A stretch of 21,240 nt of DNA from Takakia lepidozioides (taxonomy: Eukaryota; Streptophyta; Takakiopsida; Takakiales; Takakiaceae): NCBI GenBank assembly GCA_030704615.1, contig CM060731.1, forward strand, positions 50,098,001-50,119,240, written 5' to 3'. This document shows, piece after piece, positions 1-9,801 of this stretch. A program made the position numbers and the translations under genes. Positions within the stretch are counted from its first letter, which is position 1; each line of letters starts with the position of its first letter. The notes beneath the pieces are model-generated. The model was not told the origin of the DNA. It ran no database searches and worked only from the letters and a program-made list of their open reading frames with translations.

Positions 1-1199
1 GATTCTGGACATGAGCAGTCTCAGCAAAATGGCCACCTAGGCCTAGGATAGAAACACGGAATGGAAGCTTGCAAGGAAGGAGCAGGCTCATGAAAGATAC
101 TACCTTAAAGGCAGCAGCAAGTTGTCATGCAACCCGAGAATTGATAAGAGCTTGTCAGTAAGATGAGATGGAGGAATACATTTCTCCTTCTGAAGTTACA
201 AGCCAGACAGTTGCTGGTGCCTTTATTATGAGCTGATTGGCTGAAGATGGGCCAATCGGTGTCACCACTAACTGTAGATATGTGTTCTTCTGTACTCAAG
301 TTTGGAGTCTGTAGGATTTCAGCGCCCGCAATTTGGGGTGGATTATTCAAGAACTCTTTGTGTCAACAGCTACTTTAACCCGGGAATAACTGTCATATGT
401 AGAGCCATCTGATATTACTCCTGTGAATTGTAGCCAATGCCCATTCTCTGTCGGAGCCCAGTGGTTATGAGGCTGATGTGCATGTAGAAGAAAGTTACAT
501 ATATACATATGCACATGCCACTGTTCAGGAGAGCCTGATTCTAGTTGCACTAGACAGTCCATTCACCATACAATGTACTACTGAAGCCTGCCTATCAGTC
601 TTCAAAACCATTTGCTATATACAGTGAAGTGCCAAGTGCCAAGTCTTGGAGAGTAGAGACCATCCAGCAATAGATGTGCATTGTGTTATAAGGCATCTAC
701 AGCATCAAGGGTTTAGATCATTGATCGTCAAAAGGTGCAGGTACGAGAGGGTGCTACTGAATCCACAAAGAGTAGAGGGTGCTACTGATTCATCGTTCAG
801 TCTCCATGCCTTTGACTCTTCAGGGCCTGTAGCTTGCTCTAACTCCATGCGAGAAGAGGTACACTGCACGAGTGCAGTCCCTCAAATGGTAAGGTGGTGG
901 TCTTGTGCTCAGGTGACCCAGTGTTTTTTTTTTTCATATTTCCAAAATCGCTGGCGGAGACACTTGTGAATTTCAACGAGTGCCCATGTGGCGAGAATAT
1001 CGAGGTGACAAAGTTAGAAAAGTGGCTATATTCCAGGTGTCACGTAATCATTGGTCCACGTAGGCAATATTAGGCTCCTAAAGGTTATCTCCTGTTGCTT
1101 TTTGGCGAAAATCTCGGATTTTACCCCCCCATAATTCCTTTGTACAAGTAGCTGACCGAGTTTCCAGGTCGAAATCTGGCGATTTTTCGCCAGAGAAAA
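1..1199. other. No recognisable gene
   Basis: I can assign nothing here. Short open frames exist on both strands (for example minus 347-562 and plus 646-969), but none resembles a family I know and none shows a convincing exon structure. A short imperfect direct repeat (agagggtgctactga at 746-760 and 774-788) and a perfect 7-bp hairpin (TCTGGCG at 1175-1181 with CGCCAGA at 1188-1194) are visible. The stretch may be intergenic DNA or decayed exons. Confidence 0.4.
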
Positions 1200-1202
1200 A
1201 CC

Positions 1203-1461
1203 TTAGTAAGGTCACACCTGTGGGAAGCGCTCCTGAGCACGCAGCTTGCAGTGCGGCCCTACAGTGTTGATGTGGAATCTCCCGTTCTCCTCCTTGAGCG
1301 AATCTTCTCCTACTTGAATCTTGCAGCTAGATGTCGTGATTCCATCGCTAGTTGTATCCAGACGTAGCAGCTTGCTGAAGAGCAAAAACTTAAGTTACAA
1401 GCTCGTTGGCAGGAGCTGCGTGGGCTCACCGAATGGAAGGGTTGTCAGAATTTTCTGTCCT
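1203..1461 (+). pseudogene. Possible F-box-like remnant with an in-frame stop
   Basis: One plus-strand frame reads open from 1203, through LLLERIFSYLNLAARCR (about 1281-1331), to a TAG at 1362-1364. It then continues open through a charged helical stretch (AEEQKLKLQARWQELRGLTE) to about 1461, where CGCG|GTGAGT looks like a splice donor. The hydrophobic Leu/Ile spacing resembles the first helix of an F-box, a domain that binds SKP1 in SCF ubiquitin ligases, but the match is short and this is only a guess. The TAG falls where a tryptophan would fit. No start codon or further exons could be assigned. It may equally be chance. Confidence 0.2.
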
Positions 1462-2216
1462 CGCGCGGTGAGTGTGCCTTGAACAATTTCCATTTCCAAG
1501 TGCTGCAATGTGCAGGGTCCGGCGCTCCAGACTTTTTGGCTGGGCCACAACTCTTTCTTTTGTTTGGTCATTGATACTGTACTCCTCAATTCCTGCTACA
1601 TCAAGTTCGCGGATGTCCACGCTACGAACTGCGTTTCTGTTTGAGGCTTTTCGTATTTGCAGGCGACGATGACTGAGGTGGGCGTTGCTGGGGACTGTAA
1701 ACTTCATATCACAAAGATTGTCCTTCATGACAATCAACGCAGAAGTAGTTTCTGCATATTCTGAAGAGTTTATGACAAGTATTACATGGCTTCGATCCGT
1801 ATGAAGAGGATAAGAATGTTTGTATCCAGTCAGGAAATATACTAGTCCCCCCACCATTTCTCCTGATTTTCGCCCTCGAGCCTACACAGATTGTACAAGC
1901 AGGGAAACCGCAGGGCAACAATGTGATGCAAGCTTGCAACAGGTGAGCAGGCACGGTCGAACTCAAACTCAAAGAGAAATATGATTTGGACAAGCTAGCC
2001 AGCCAACGCCTGAGCACTGGATTGAGAGAGAGACAAAGAGCTGCAAACCCAACTCAGAGAGCCAGGGTGCTCTACAGCTCGAGCTTGTAAAGCCATCGAT
2101 CCTTTTGGTGTATTTTGGGTTTTGCTTCTGTAGACAAAAGTTGGTCGGGATCAAAAAGGTGGCTGATCTAAATTTGGAGGTCGGGGAACAGAACGTAACT
2201 AAACCAACTTCCTCGT
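1462..2216. other. Intergenic stretch upstream of NHP2, one unassigned minus ORF
   Basis: The only long open frame is a 143-codon minus-strand reading at 1426-1857. It has mixed polar composition and no recognised motif, membrane segment or repeat. Nothing else supports it as a gene. The interval probably contains distal promoter sequence of the NHP2 gene that starts downstream; a TGGGCC hexamer (site II type) lies at 1541-1546. Confidence 0.35.
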
Positions 2217-2219
2217 CCA

Positions 2220-2225
2220 TATATA
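2220..2225 (+). promoter_or_regulatory. TATA box of the NHP2 promoter
   Basis: TATATA followed by G lies about 200 bp upstream of the NHP2 start codon. A TATA box at this place would put the transcription start near 2250-2260, just before or at the other promoter motifs. The start site is inferred, not seen. Confidence 0.45.
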
Positions 2226-2242
2226 GAACGCCTCGTCCAAGT

Positions 2243-2248
2243 GGCCCA
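2243..2248 (-). promoter_or_regulatory. Site II element (TGGGCC)
   Basis: GGCCCA on the plus strand is TGGGCC on the minus strand. This is the TGGGCY site II element, known to be bound by TCP factors in plant promoters of ribosomal-protein and snoRNP genes. Its pairing with a telo-box about 70 bp downstream is the usual arrangement for such genes. Confidence 0.5.
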
Positions 2249-2312
2249 ACTTATCTGTCCACGAAACAGACGTCCATCTGTCAGTGACGGCCCGCTGTTG
2301 GGTTTTGGGGGT

Positions 2313-2321
2313 TTAGGGTTT
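2313..2321 (-). promoter_or_regulatory. Telo-box (AAACCCTAA)
   Basis: TTAGGGTTT on the plus strand is the reverse complement of the plant telo-box AAACCCTAA. It lies about 100 bp upstream of the NHP2 ATG, probably in the 5' leader. Telo-boxes next to site II elements are established marks of plant translation and ribosome-biogenesis genes, which fits an H/ACA snoRNP gene. Confidence 0.65.
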
Positions 2322-2417
2322 GCAGCGCTCTTTATCAAAGCAGCTTCCTTGGCTCTCTCCATCGCCGAGCTGCCCTGGAAGATTGACGAAGTTGGTCTTG
2401 GGGAGTGGTTATACGGA

Positions 2418-4208
2418 ATGGGTAGTGATGGAGAGGAGGATAAGAAGGAGAAGGAGAAGGATCGGCGCAAGAGGCTGGCGGTCTCACCCATTGCCAGACC
2501 GTTGGCTGGTAAAAAGCTCACTAAGAAGACTCTGAAGGTTGTCAAGAAAGGTCCGTTTCTCTGGTCTCTGTTTCCACCTGGATTTTTTGGGGCCCTGGAA
2601 GGTTAAGGTTACAATTATTTTTTCAGCATGCCTTGTGCAGAGGAAAGAAGCAGAAGTGATTCCTTTTGTACAGCATAGCGACGTGCCCAAAACTTGGGGG
2701 AAACTTTTCCTTGATCTTTGTTTGAGGCTTTCTGGTAATACCACCTTCGTTCGGGAGTGCTGTATTAGAGGCAGGGTTTGGGATGATCTCGACGCTCAAG
2801 CAAGGCCAGAGTGGGAATGAGACCTCCTGGAAAGTTACAAGTGCATTGCGCAGAGAAAACCGTTCATTCCTCAACGGGTGGAACATTCAATACGAATTTC
2901 TTACAGAAGAATCCGTCTGTCCATGACTGATGTTTGCCATACTTGTGTCGCATGAGATTGACTTAAACTGGCTAAGGTTGAGGTAAATTCTCAAAGGCGG
3001 GGAGGTAATGTCAGTTCTTCCTTGGAGTCTGTGGTACGAATCTCTAAAGTTGCGCGTTGTTGGATGCAGCTGCCCAGTCAAAACAGCTCAAGCGCGGGGT
3101 GAAGGAAGTTGTCAAGGCTATCAGAAAGGGGAATAAAGGGTACTGGCATTTCTCCATTTCATTGTTTTGTCTCTGCAAGTGTGAGGGTACAAGGAAGGTA
3201 AGCATGACAGTCTGCAGATGTTCACAATACATTGTCTAAATATCTGGGTATCCATACATTGACGGTACCCATGGCCGTTCGTCCAATAAGTACATTACAC
3301 AACCTGGACACCCTGGATGAAGGCAGATGTGAGGACAGCTATACCCTTCCTGTGCTGTTTCTAGCAGTTAGTTTGATGGTATAGTGAAGCTAGTTCTGCA
3401 ACTGTAATTGATAGTATGAAAGGCAGTACAATGAAACAGTGATGCTATGAACCGAAGATGATATACTGCAACTATCAACTTAGGTCAGTTAATTTTTCTG
3501 CCCGCAGTTTCTCATGCTTCCGCACATTCCCAGATTACCATGGCAGAGTGATTTGAGGAGAGCAACGCTCCCGCATCCTAGTCGTAGTCTAGTGTATTTT
3601 CGTTTGGACAGCAGAGATTTCGGGTACTATTGCGCTGCTAGTTTTTACCATGGTAATGACATAATAATGATGCTCCAAAATTGAAAGTGATGGTGGGTTG
3701 TGCAGGCTGGTCATTATAGCTGGTGACATTTCGCCGATTGATGTGATTACTCATGTTCCAATATTATGCGAGGATGCCAGTATTCCTTACATCTATGTAC
3801 CTTCCAAGGAGGCAAGTTTCTTGGAAGATCATTAGCTACTGAATTGCTGTAATGAAGTTTTAAATCCATACATTCCCTTCTCTCAAGCACCATCTTCTTC
3901 ACATATTCCCTCCTGTCTAGAGAATGCCTGATCCGAAGTTTGAGTCCCCTAATTTATTGTTTAGCAATCTACTGGTCTAGTTGCACTTCAGAGTTCAAGG
4001 GTCATGAAGTCTGAATGTGGTCTGTCATGTCATGGTTTTGCAGAATTTGGGAGGGGCAGGTTCCACCAAGAGGCCAACCAGTTGCCTAATGGTACTACCA
4101 GTGCCACCCAAAGGGGGAGTAAGTGAGGAAGATAGCGCTGAATTCAAAGCCAGTTATGATGAAGTCATTAAGGAAGTAAAGATTCTTGCACAGTCCATAT
4201 ATGCTTAA
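2418..4208 (+). CDS. NHP2: H/ACA ribonucleoprotein complex subunit NHP2 (four exons)
   Basis: NHP2 is the L7Ae-family protein of H/ACA snoRNPs. With dyskerin (CBF5), NOP10 and GAR1 it guides pseudouridylation of rRNA and snRNA in nucleoli and Cajal bodies. Exons are 2418-2550, 3070-3139, 3706-3811 and 4044-4208, together 474 nt or 157 residues, close to the usual 153-160. The ATG at 2418 gives an MGSD start and a charged Lys/Glu tail, then IARPLAGKKLTKK. The L7Ae core follows: RGVKEVVKAIRKGNKG, LVIIAGDISPIDVITHVPIL, YIYVPSKENLGGAGSTKRPT and a C-terminal helix. Introns 1 and 2 are GT-AG in phases 1 and 2. Intron 3 joins SKE to NLGG in phase 0 only with a GC donor (GAG|GCAAGT, acceptor 4041-4043). 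The gene looks intact. The identification is strong; the exact splice sites come from reading conservation across the junctions. Confidence 0.93.
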
Positions 4209-4424
4209 GAGACTCCTTGTGTAGTCCTCCTTCTGATCTCACACAGCAAATGTACTCAGTCCGGAGATGTGGCGCAGTTTCTTAGAAGTGAATAATCTGC
4301 AGATGGTAGAGGCACTGTGGTCTTTATGTCAGAAGATTGATTTTCAGCTGTCAAAGCAGGGAGCCAAACAAAAATTTCCTGCCTGCATATTTGAAATGGT
4401 CTGCTTCTACTCGCAAGACTGATG
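4209..4424 (+). other. Probable NHP2 3' untranslated region
   Basis: No open frame of note. This stretch directly follows the NHP2 stop codon and probably holds its 3' untranslated region; I see no unambiguous poly(A) signal, only A+T-rich AATAAT-like words near 4290. It ends where the 148-bp tandem duplication begins. Confidence 0.35.
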
Positions 4425-4720
4425 GGGGCTTTAAATGGAGCAATGGGGTGTGTAAACTGGTCTGACCAACCGATGTATATCATACTGTCAAGAGTACCAG
4501 ATAGCAAGGGACGGTTTTTTCCCAATTTTCAATCAACAGTGTTCTGCCCTTGTTGTTCAAAATGGTTGTCATGGGGCTTTAAATGGAGCAATGGGGTGTG
4601 TAAACTGGTCTGACCAACCGATGTATATCATACTGTCAAGAGTACCAGATAGCAAGGGACGGTTTTTTCCCAATTTTCAATCAACAGTGTTCTGCCCTTG
4701 TTGTTCAAAATGGTTGTCAA
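4425..4720. repeat. Perfect 148-bp tandem duplication
   Basis: The unit 4425-4572 is repeated base for base as 4573-4720, apart from at most the last base; I found no internal mismatch. Each copy carries the same short plus-strand open reading, which is merely duplicated and resembles no protein I know. Perfect identity means a very recent duplication, or an assembly error. It lies 216 bp 3' of the NHP2 stop codon. Confidence 0.95.
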
Positions 4721-5076
4721 CCCAGGTTTTGAAGGATGTGGTGCTCTTTCATGTAAAGCTCTGTACTGCAGCAGACATGATTTCAACTAGGGCGACTCCC
4801 ATCCTTGTAACGACAATTCTATTACTTGGACACACTGTCAGTCTTGAAATCTGCAGAGCTTGTCATGGAAAGTGTGCGCACAGTCTTGATGTTTTATTTG
4901 TGTTGAGGCTGAGGCTGAGCCACTCACTTACACAGTTGCCTGAGGGCTCAGTGCATGTAATCCACATCATTGCAACATTTTGGAATTGGGTACAAGGTAG
5001 TGGGAAACTAAACAATAGAAGCAGATGGACTGGGTATATCTCCTCATCCTCCTCTATCTCCTGTACAATTACTGCC
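4721..5076. other. Unassigned interval between tandem repeat and C-rich block
   Basis: A plus-strand frame stays open from the duplication into this stretch and on to about 5238, but it has no recognisable domain and continues into the C-rich block where the minus strand is better protein-like. I see no RNA gene or repeat here. Confidence 0.3.
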
Positions 5077-6139
5077 TCAGCCCATTCTCACACGACACAC
5101 CCCGATAAATTCTCTATCACCAATGAAGCCACCCAACTCCCTGGCCATACCTACTTCCTCCAAGTATGCTCCCATATAGGTATCCGAATTCGCAGACCTC
5201 TTGGCCCAAAAAGGCCCCTCCGAAGACACCCCCATTAGAACTTGTGCATATTGCCCATAACCACCCCTTCTCGCTCACCTCTTATAGCCCTATCCACAAT
5301 GAATCGCACCCAATCTGCGCCCTCCTCTCCTAAAACTCAACAAAGAAACCACCACGCAAGCCAAAATATCACTAGCTTATATTAAAGCACATATCCAAAA
5401 ATAGACACACTTTGACGCCATAGATCACAAACTATCTAATTACTTATGGACCTCTTGAATAACCCGCCACACCCAAATTCGACAGACGCTAAGGTTTCGC
5501 TACGCCCAATACATGGGAAACCAATGCATACATATCTTTTGGCCTCATTTAATATCCACACCTCTTTGTAGCGATAATCCTCCAACACGGGACACATGGC
5601 CTCACCTCCTCAGTCACTACACACACCCCATTATACATGGTATTTGCATCACTCGGCATAACCAAGCAGTCTAGAATATGCATAAACTATTCATGGTCCA
5701 CTCCGAAAACCGCTAGTTCTCCTTTATAAAAACAGGAACATATCAAGGCCGTCCCCCCCCATCATACCACCCCACATTGGTTTCTCCCATGTAGCTATCC
5801 AACTTCACCATGTCATTGTCCGTCACGTCTATGCCCAGATATTTTACTTATCACAGGAATACCCTACCAGACGCAACCCCCCTCACCACTTTTGCGCTAC
5901 ACCGTTCGTTACATAGAATTCACGTACTGCCATGATAGATACCCACAACAAGCCATACAAAATAAACAGGAAAATAATACCCCGCTAATTATTGCCTGCA
6001 AAACCGCGGATGACATGTTGCCCGCCCCCAGCTCATGGTCGTCAAGGCTAGAGTCAGAGGCGGCATCCACACACATAGCCCACCCCTTAGAGAGGCCATT
6101 AGCCGAAACGCCAGCTCGGTCAGCATCCTTTCTCTCTCT
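5077..6139 (-). pseudogene. Decayed protein-coding block of unknown family
   Basis: Six minus-strand segments read as protein in shifting frames. In gene order they are 6139-5912 (76 codons, stop 5909-5911), 5847-5746, 5683-5552, 5609-5439 (57 codons), 5336-5238 and 5274-5080 (65 codons, stop 5077-5079). The first has an acidic stretch (DSSLDDHELGAG) followed by a likely membrane helix (SAVLQAIISGVLFSCLFCMA). Others include GIDVTDNDMVKLDSYMGETN, YKEVWILNEAKRYVCIGFPC and EGPFWAKRSANSDTYMGAYL. Frames change between segments, with in-frame stops, so this is a wreck and not a working gene. The plus strand is markedly C-rich and G-poor here, unlike both flanks. I do not recognise the family; a mobile element or a foreign insertion are possibilities only. 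Confidence 0.45.
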
Positions 6140-6239
6140 CTAATTATGGAGAAATCTATCATTACACATTCACCATTCACCATTAAATATATCCCTAGAA
6201 CACTCCAAAATATTTACCATTTTGATCCCCAATTATTAT

Positions 6240-6480
6240 TTATCACACTATGTTAACGAATATAGTGAAATATGTAGTGAAATTTTTCGTTATGATGTTT
6301 CTACTATATAGTTGACAATGTTACTATGTTGGGCCAACTTCTCCGTAGTGATAAGTGACTGGGGGAAATGACTTGACCTTTATCACTATCTTTTACTGAA
6401 AGTGGTGATAGAAAAATTGTCATTGATAACTAGAAAATCAATGAACTAGACAGTGATAAGAACCAGATCTTATTGTAGGG
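6240..6480. other. A+T-rich flank with transposon-like subterminal words
   Basis: This stretch lacks coding potential and abuts the truncated 3' end of the LRR array at about 6480. It repeats words such as TAGTGATAAGTG (near 6347), TTATCACTAT and CAGTGATAAG. The word AGTGATAAGTG also occurs in the left subterminal region of the CACTA element (near 8420 and 8491). Its minus-strand edge reads CCCTACAATAAGA, one base from a CACTA-type terminus. It may be a worn end of a second related element; no target duplication could be found. Confidence 0.3.
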
Positions 6481-8371
6481 TCAAGGTAAAAGAATCTTAA
6501 TACTTCAAGATTACCAATGGAGTCTGACACGCCAACTTTGAATGTTGTATAATTCTTCAACCACAGTTCTTGGAGATGAATCAGAAGAGGAGTCCAATTT
6601 TTCGAGCTTCTTCAACAGCCCCAAACAGTTAGGCACGGCTTATATGTTGGAACAACCCTCAAAGATGAAGACTTTTCATTTTGCAAGCTTACCAATGGAA
6701 TTTGGCAGGCCTTTGAGTGTTGTACATTTCTTGAGCCACAGATTTTGGAGATGAATCAATTCTCCGACGATGGAATCAGGCAAGCTCTCCAAGATGGTAT
6801 AACATTCCAGGTGCAACATTTCGAGCTCCTTCAACAGCCCCAAGCAGTTAGGCAAGGCTTGTATGCTGGAGCAACCGTCAAGGACGATGACTCTTAACTT
6901 TGCAAGATTATCAATGGAGTCAAGCAGACCTTTGAGTGATGTCCAATTCTTGAGCCACAATTGTTGGAAATGAAGCAATTCTCCGATGGAATCAGGCAAG
7001 CTCTCCAAGCTGGTGCAAGAAGAGAGATCCAAGCCTTCGAGCTCCTTCCACAGCTGCAAGCAATCAGGCACGGCTTGTATGTTAGAGCAACCCCGAAGTT
7101 AAAAGAATCTCAACACTTCAAGATTACGAATGGAGTCTGGCAGGCCTTTGAATGCTCTAAAATTCTTGAGCCACAGTTTTTGGAGATGAATCAATGCTCA
7201 GATGGGATCATGCAACCTCTCCAAGCTGGTACAAGAAGAGAGGGACAAATCTTTGAGCTTGTTCAACAGCCCCAAGTAGTGAGGTAAGGCTTGTATGTTG
7301 GAACAACCCTCAAGGACAAGGACTTTTAACTTTGCAATATTACCAATGCTGTTTAGCAGGCCTTTGAGTGATGTACAATTATTGAGCCACAATTTTTGGA
7401 GATGAATCAATGCTCCGATGGAATCAAGCAAGCTCTCCAAGCTGGTACAAGAGTCTAGGTCCAACTCTTTGAGCTTTTTCAACAATCCCAAGCAGTCAAG
7501 CAATGTTAAAATGTTGGGGCAACCCTCAAGAGAAAAAATTCTTAACATCTCAAGATTACCAATGGAGTTTGGCAAGCCTTTGACTGTTGTACAATTCTCG
7601 AGCCACAGTCTTTGGAGATGAATCAATGCTCCGATGGAATCAGGCAAGCTCTCCAAGCTAGTAGAAGAGTCTAGGTCCAACTCTTCAAGTTCTTTCACCA
7701 ATCCCAAGCAGTCAGGCAATACTTGTATGTTGGAGCAACCCTTAAGCGAAAAAAATCTTAACACTGCAAGATTACCAATCTAGTAGGCCTTTGAGTGCGG
7801 TACAATTCTTGAGCCACAGTCTTCGGAGATGAATCAATGCTCCAACGGAATCAGGCAAGCTCTTTAAGCTGGTACAAGAATCTAGGTCCAACACTTCGAG
7901 CTCTTTCAACAGTCCCAAGGAGTGAGGCAATGCTTGTATGTTGGAGCAACCCTCAAGGTAAAAAAATCTTAACACTTCAAGATTATCAATGGAGTTTGGC
8001 AGGCCTTTGAGTGTTGTACAATTCTGGAGCCACACTTTTTGGAGATGACTGAATGCTCCAATGGAATTCGGCAGACTCTCCGAGGTGGTACAAGAGTCTA
8101 GGTCCAACTCTTCGAGCTCTTTCAACAGTCCTAAGCAGTGAGGCAATGCTTGTATTTTGAAGCAACCCTCAAGGGAAAAGAATCTTAACACTTCAAGATT
8201 ACCAATGGAGTCCGGCAGGGCTTTGGGTGTTGTGCAATTCTTGAGCCATAGGCTTTGGAGATGAATCAATGCTCCGATAGAATCAGGCAAGCTCTCCAAG
8301 CTGGTACAAGAGGAGAGAGACAAATGATCGTGTACCTTCAACAGTCCCAAGCAGTCCGGCAAGGCTTTTAT
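6481..8371 (-). pseudogene. LRR array remnant, distal 3' part of the NB-ARC/LRR gene
   Basis: About eight 72-residue LRR units continue the repeat array of the right-hand gene beyond the transposon. Open pieces are 8374-7772 (200 codons, whose first codons lie in the transposon-proximal end), 7764-7198 (188 codons) and 7071-6676 (131 codons). Breaks include a 5-bp deletion near 7775-7785 (LDW then stop), a GGA-to-TGA change at about 7198, and a stop near 6676 after GKLAK. Several units use GNLEVLRFFSLEGC in place of GNLAKLKVLNLEGC, so they form a divergent subfamily. The array ends abruptly at about 6480 in unrelated DNA. It cannot encode the end of a working receptor as it stands. Confidence 0.85.
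8369..8371. repeat. Target site duplication (TAT), left copy
   Basis: TAT directly precedes the CACTA terminus and matches the TAT at 15530-15532. Three-base target duplications are the rule for CACTA elements. Confidence 0.8.
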
Positions 8372-8404
8372 CACTAGTACAGATTAACGTTTTTATGACT
8401 ATGG
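8372..8404 (+). repeat. CACTA terminal inverted repeat, left
   Basis: This 33-bp end matches the inverted right end (15497-15529) at 31 of 33 positions; the differences are at the sixth base (G against C) and at the thirty-first (T against C). It begins with the CACTA pentamer. Confidence 0.92.
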
Positions 8405-8770
8405 ATATCACTGCATTTGCAGTGATAAGTGCTTTTATGACTACCTCACTCTGCAGTGACAAACACGAAGTCAGATCTACCATGACTATGGAGTGATAAG
8501 TGCGAAGTCATGGTCGTCACCGAGGATGTGGCATGGGATAGTCATAACAAAAATAACTACACGACTGTAAGTTATAACTAAGGTTACAACTACATCACTA
8601 CAACATTGTGCCTACATAGAGGCCTCTGCGTGACACGTGGGATCTTTGGGATTTTGACAGGTGTATTCACCGCCTGATGGTGCAGTATCGAGTAGTCATA
8701 TCTTTATGACTACACGACTATGGGTATGACTATATCACTATAACACTACTACAAGCTACAGATGGCACGT
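8405..8770. repeat. Left subterminal repeat region of the CACTA element
   Basis: Copies of TATGACTA lie at 8394-8401, 8436-8443, 8705-8712 and 8725-8732, with inverted TAGTCATA at 8539-8546 and 8693-8700. AGTGATAAGTG occurs twice (near 8420 and 8491). ACACGTG and GCACGTG words occur near 8634 and 8763. In En/Spm, dense subterminal repeats are bound by the regulatory protein; the same role is inferred here. Confidence 0.6.
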
Positions 8771-9294
8771 GGTCTTGTTGGAGTAGGTGTGATTGACACG
8801 TGTTGATCATGTAGATTTTATAATTTATTTAATTTTATTTAATTTTAAATGACTAATTTAGATATTAAATTAAATTAAATTAATACGAAATTTAAGAAAC
8901 CATGTTGAGCTCTCATAAGCACAACAATTGGCAAAGAGGAAAGGCCATCTTATTTTGATTTTGATTTTATTTATTTTATTTATTTTTTAAAAACCATCTA
9001 TACCAAGACATAACCCCTCTGCAGGGGAAAAAAACATGCATTAATCTTCCAATGACCAAAGAATCGACCCCCAATCCTACTAGCAGATGCAAAGAGTGGC
9101 AAAGACATGATACAACATGCCATCCATAGAAACACCACAACACAACCTCAGAGGACATTGCCCTTCGAACGATATTGGATGTTAATACATCAGACACTAA
9201 CATGGTATTCAAACCAGTCTGCCTATATATACTCCCAAAATATATTTCATTCTTCAAGCACGATGTTGCTAAGCACTACTGCAACAAGAAATTG
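8771..9294. other. A+T-rich filler inside the CACTA element
   Basis: The stretch 8817-8895 is almost pure A and T, built of TTTAATTTTA-like words, and 8955-8990 is T-rich. A 93-codon minus-strand frame (9257-8976) has no recognised motif. I see no transposase sequence here. Confidence 0.4.
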
Positions 9295-9801
9295 CACCCA
9301 TGCAGGTTTCTTGTAGCTATCCTTCCACAGGGAATCGTAGGTAATTTGGAGCTTTAATCCGGCCCTCTTGGATGAATCTGAAACCACACTCTATCCCTGC
9401 TCCTTCAGCTATCCATGCCTCTACACAAATCATGCATACATCCTTGTCGTGCAGCTGATAATGATAGCCTAGATTTGTTCTAGGAAACACCCAACTCAGC
9501 TTATTACACTAGTTCTATACTGAATTGCATCTGCTACTCTCCTGTAATCTAACAGGCATTCACATTTTTGCCTCAATGTCCCACCATTGACTGGGGTTAA
9601 AAAGAATTCATTCCACAGCTTCTCCTCATCTTTGTTACTTGTTTGTGGATACTTTCCTGTTGTCACATTGGCAGTATCATGTCAAATTCACTCTAAATTA
9701 TCAAAGGTTCACTCAACCGGCTAACCTTCAGAATTCAACATGAAAAGTTAGGGCCGATTTTGATTAGAGGGAAAAACAGGGTGAAATGTGTTGAAGAAGG
9801 T
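9295..9801 (-). pseudogene. OSB-like gene fragment, copy 1
   Basis: OSB proteins are plant organellar single-stranded DNA-binding proteins with C-terminal PDF motifs. This copy, read on the minus strand, has a broken WW half (WNE then SQWWD, about 9560-9626) and the second half (ITYDSLWKDSYKKPAWV, about 9300-9370), which stops short of the GQL seen in other copies. Frameshifts and stops separate them. It starts at its high-coordinate edge with the TTCAACACATTTCACCC segment shared by all copies. Confidence 0.6.

Noticed and set aside
1426-1857. 143-codon minus-strand frame as a gene
   Set aside because: No recognised motif, no exon partners and overlapping open frames on the other strand; cannot be supported from sequence alone.
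2241-2417. Upstream extension of the NHP2 frame
   Set aside because: The frame is open back to 2241 but has no ATG before 2418, and the region holds the site II element and telo-box; the MGSD start fits the family's N-terminus.
4591-5238. 215-codon plus-strand frame after NHP2
   Set aside because: It begins inside the duplicated 148-bp unit, has no domain, and ends in the C-rich block where the minus strand reads better as protein.
6961-7287. Plus-strand 108-codon frame rich in Gln and Leu
   Set aside because: Antisense of decayed LRR repeats; repeated words are the LRR codons read backwards.
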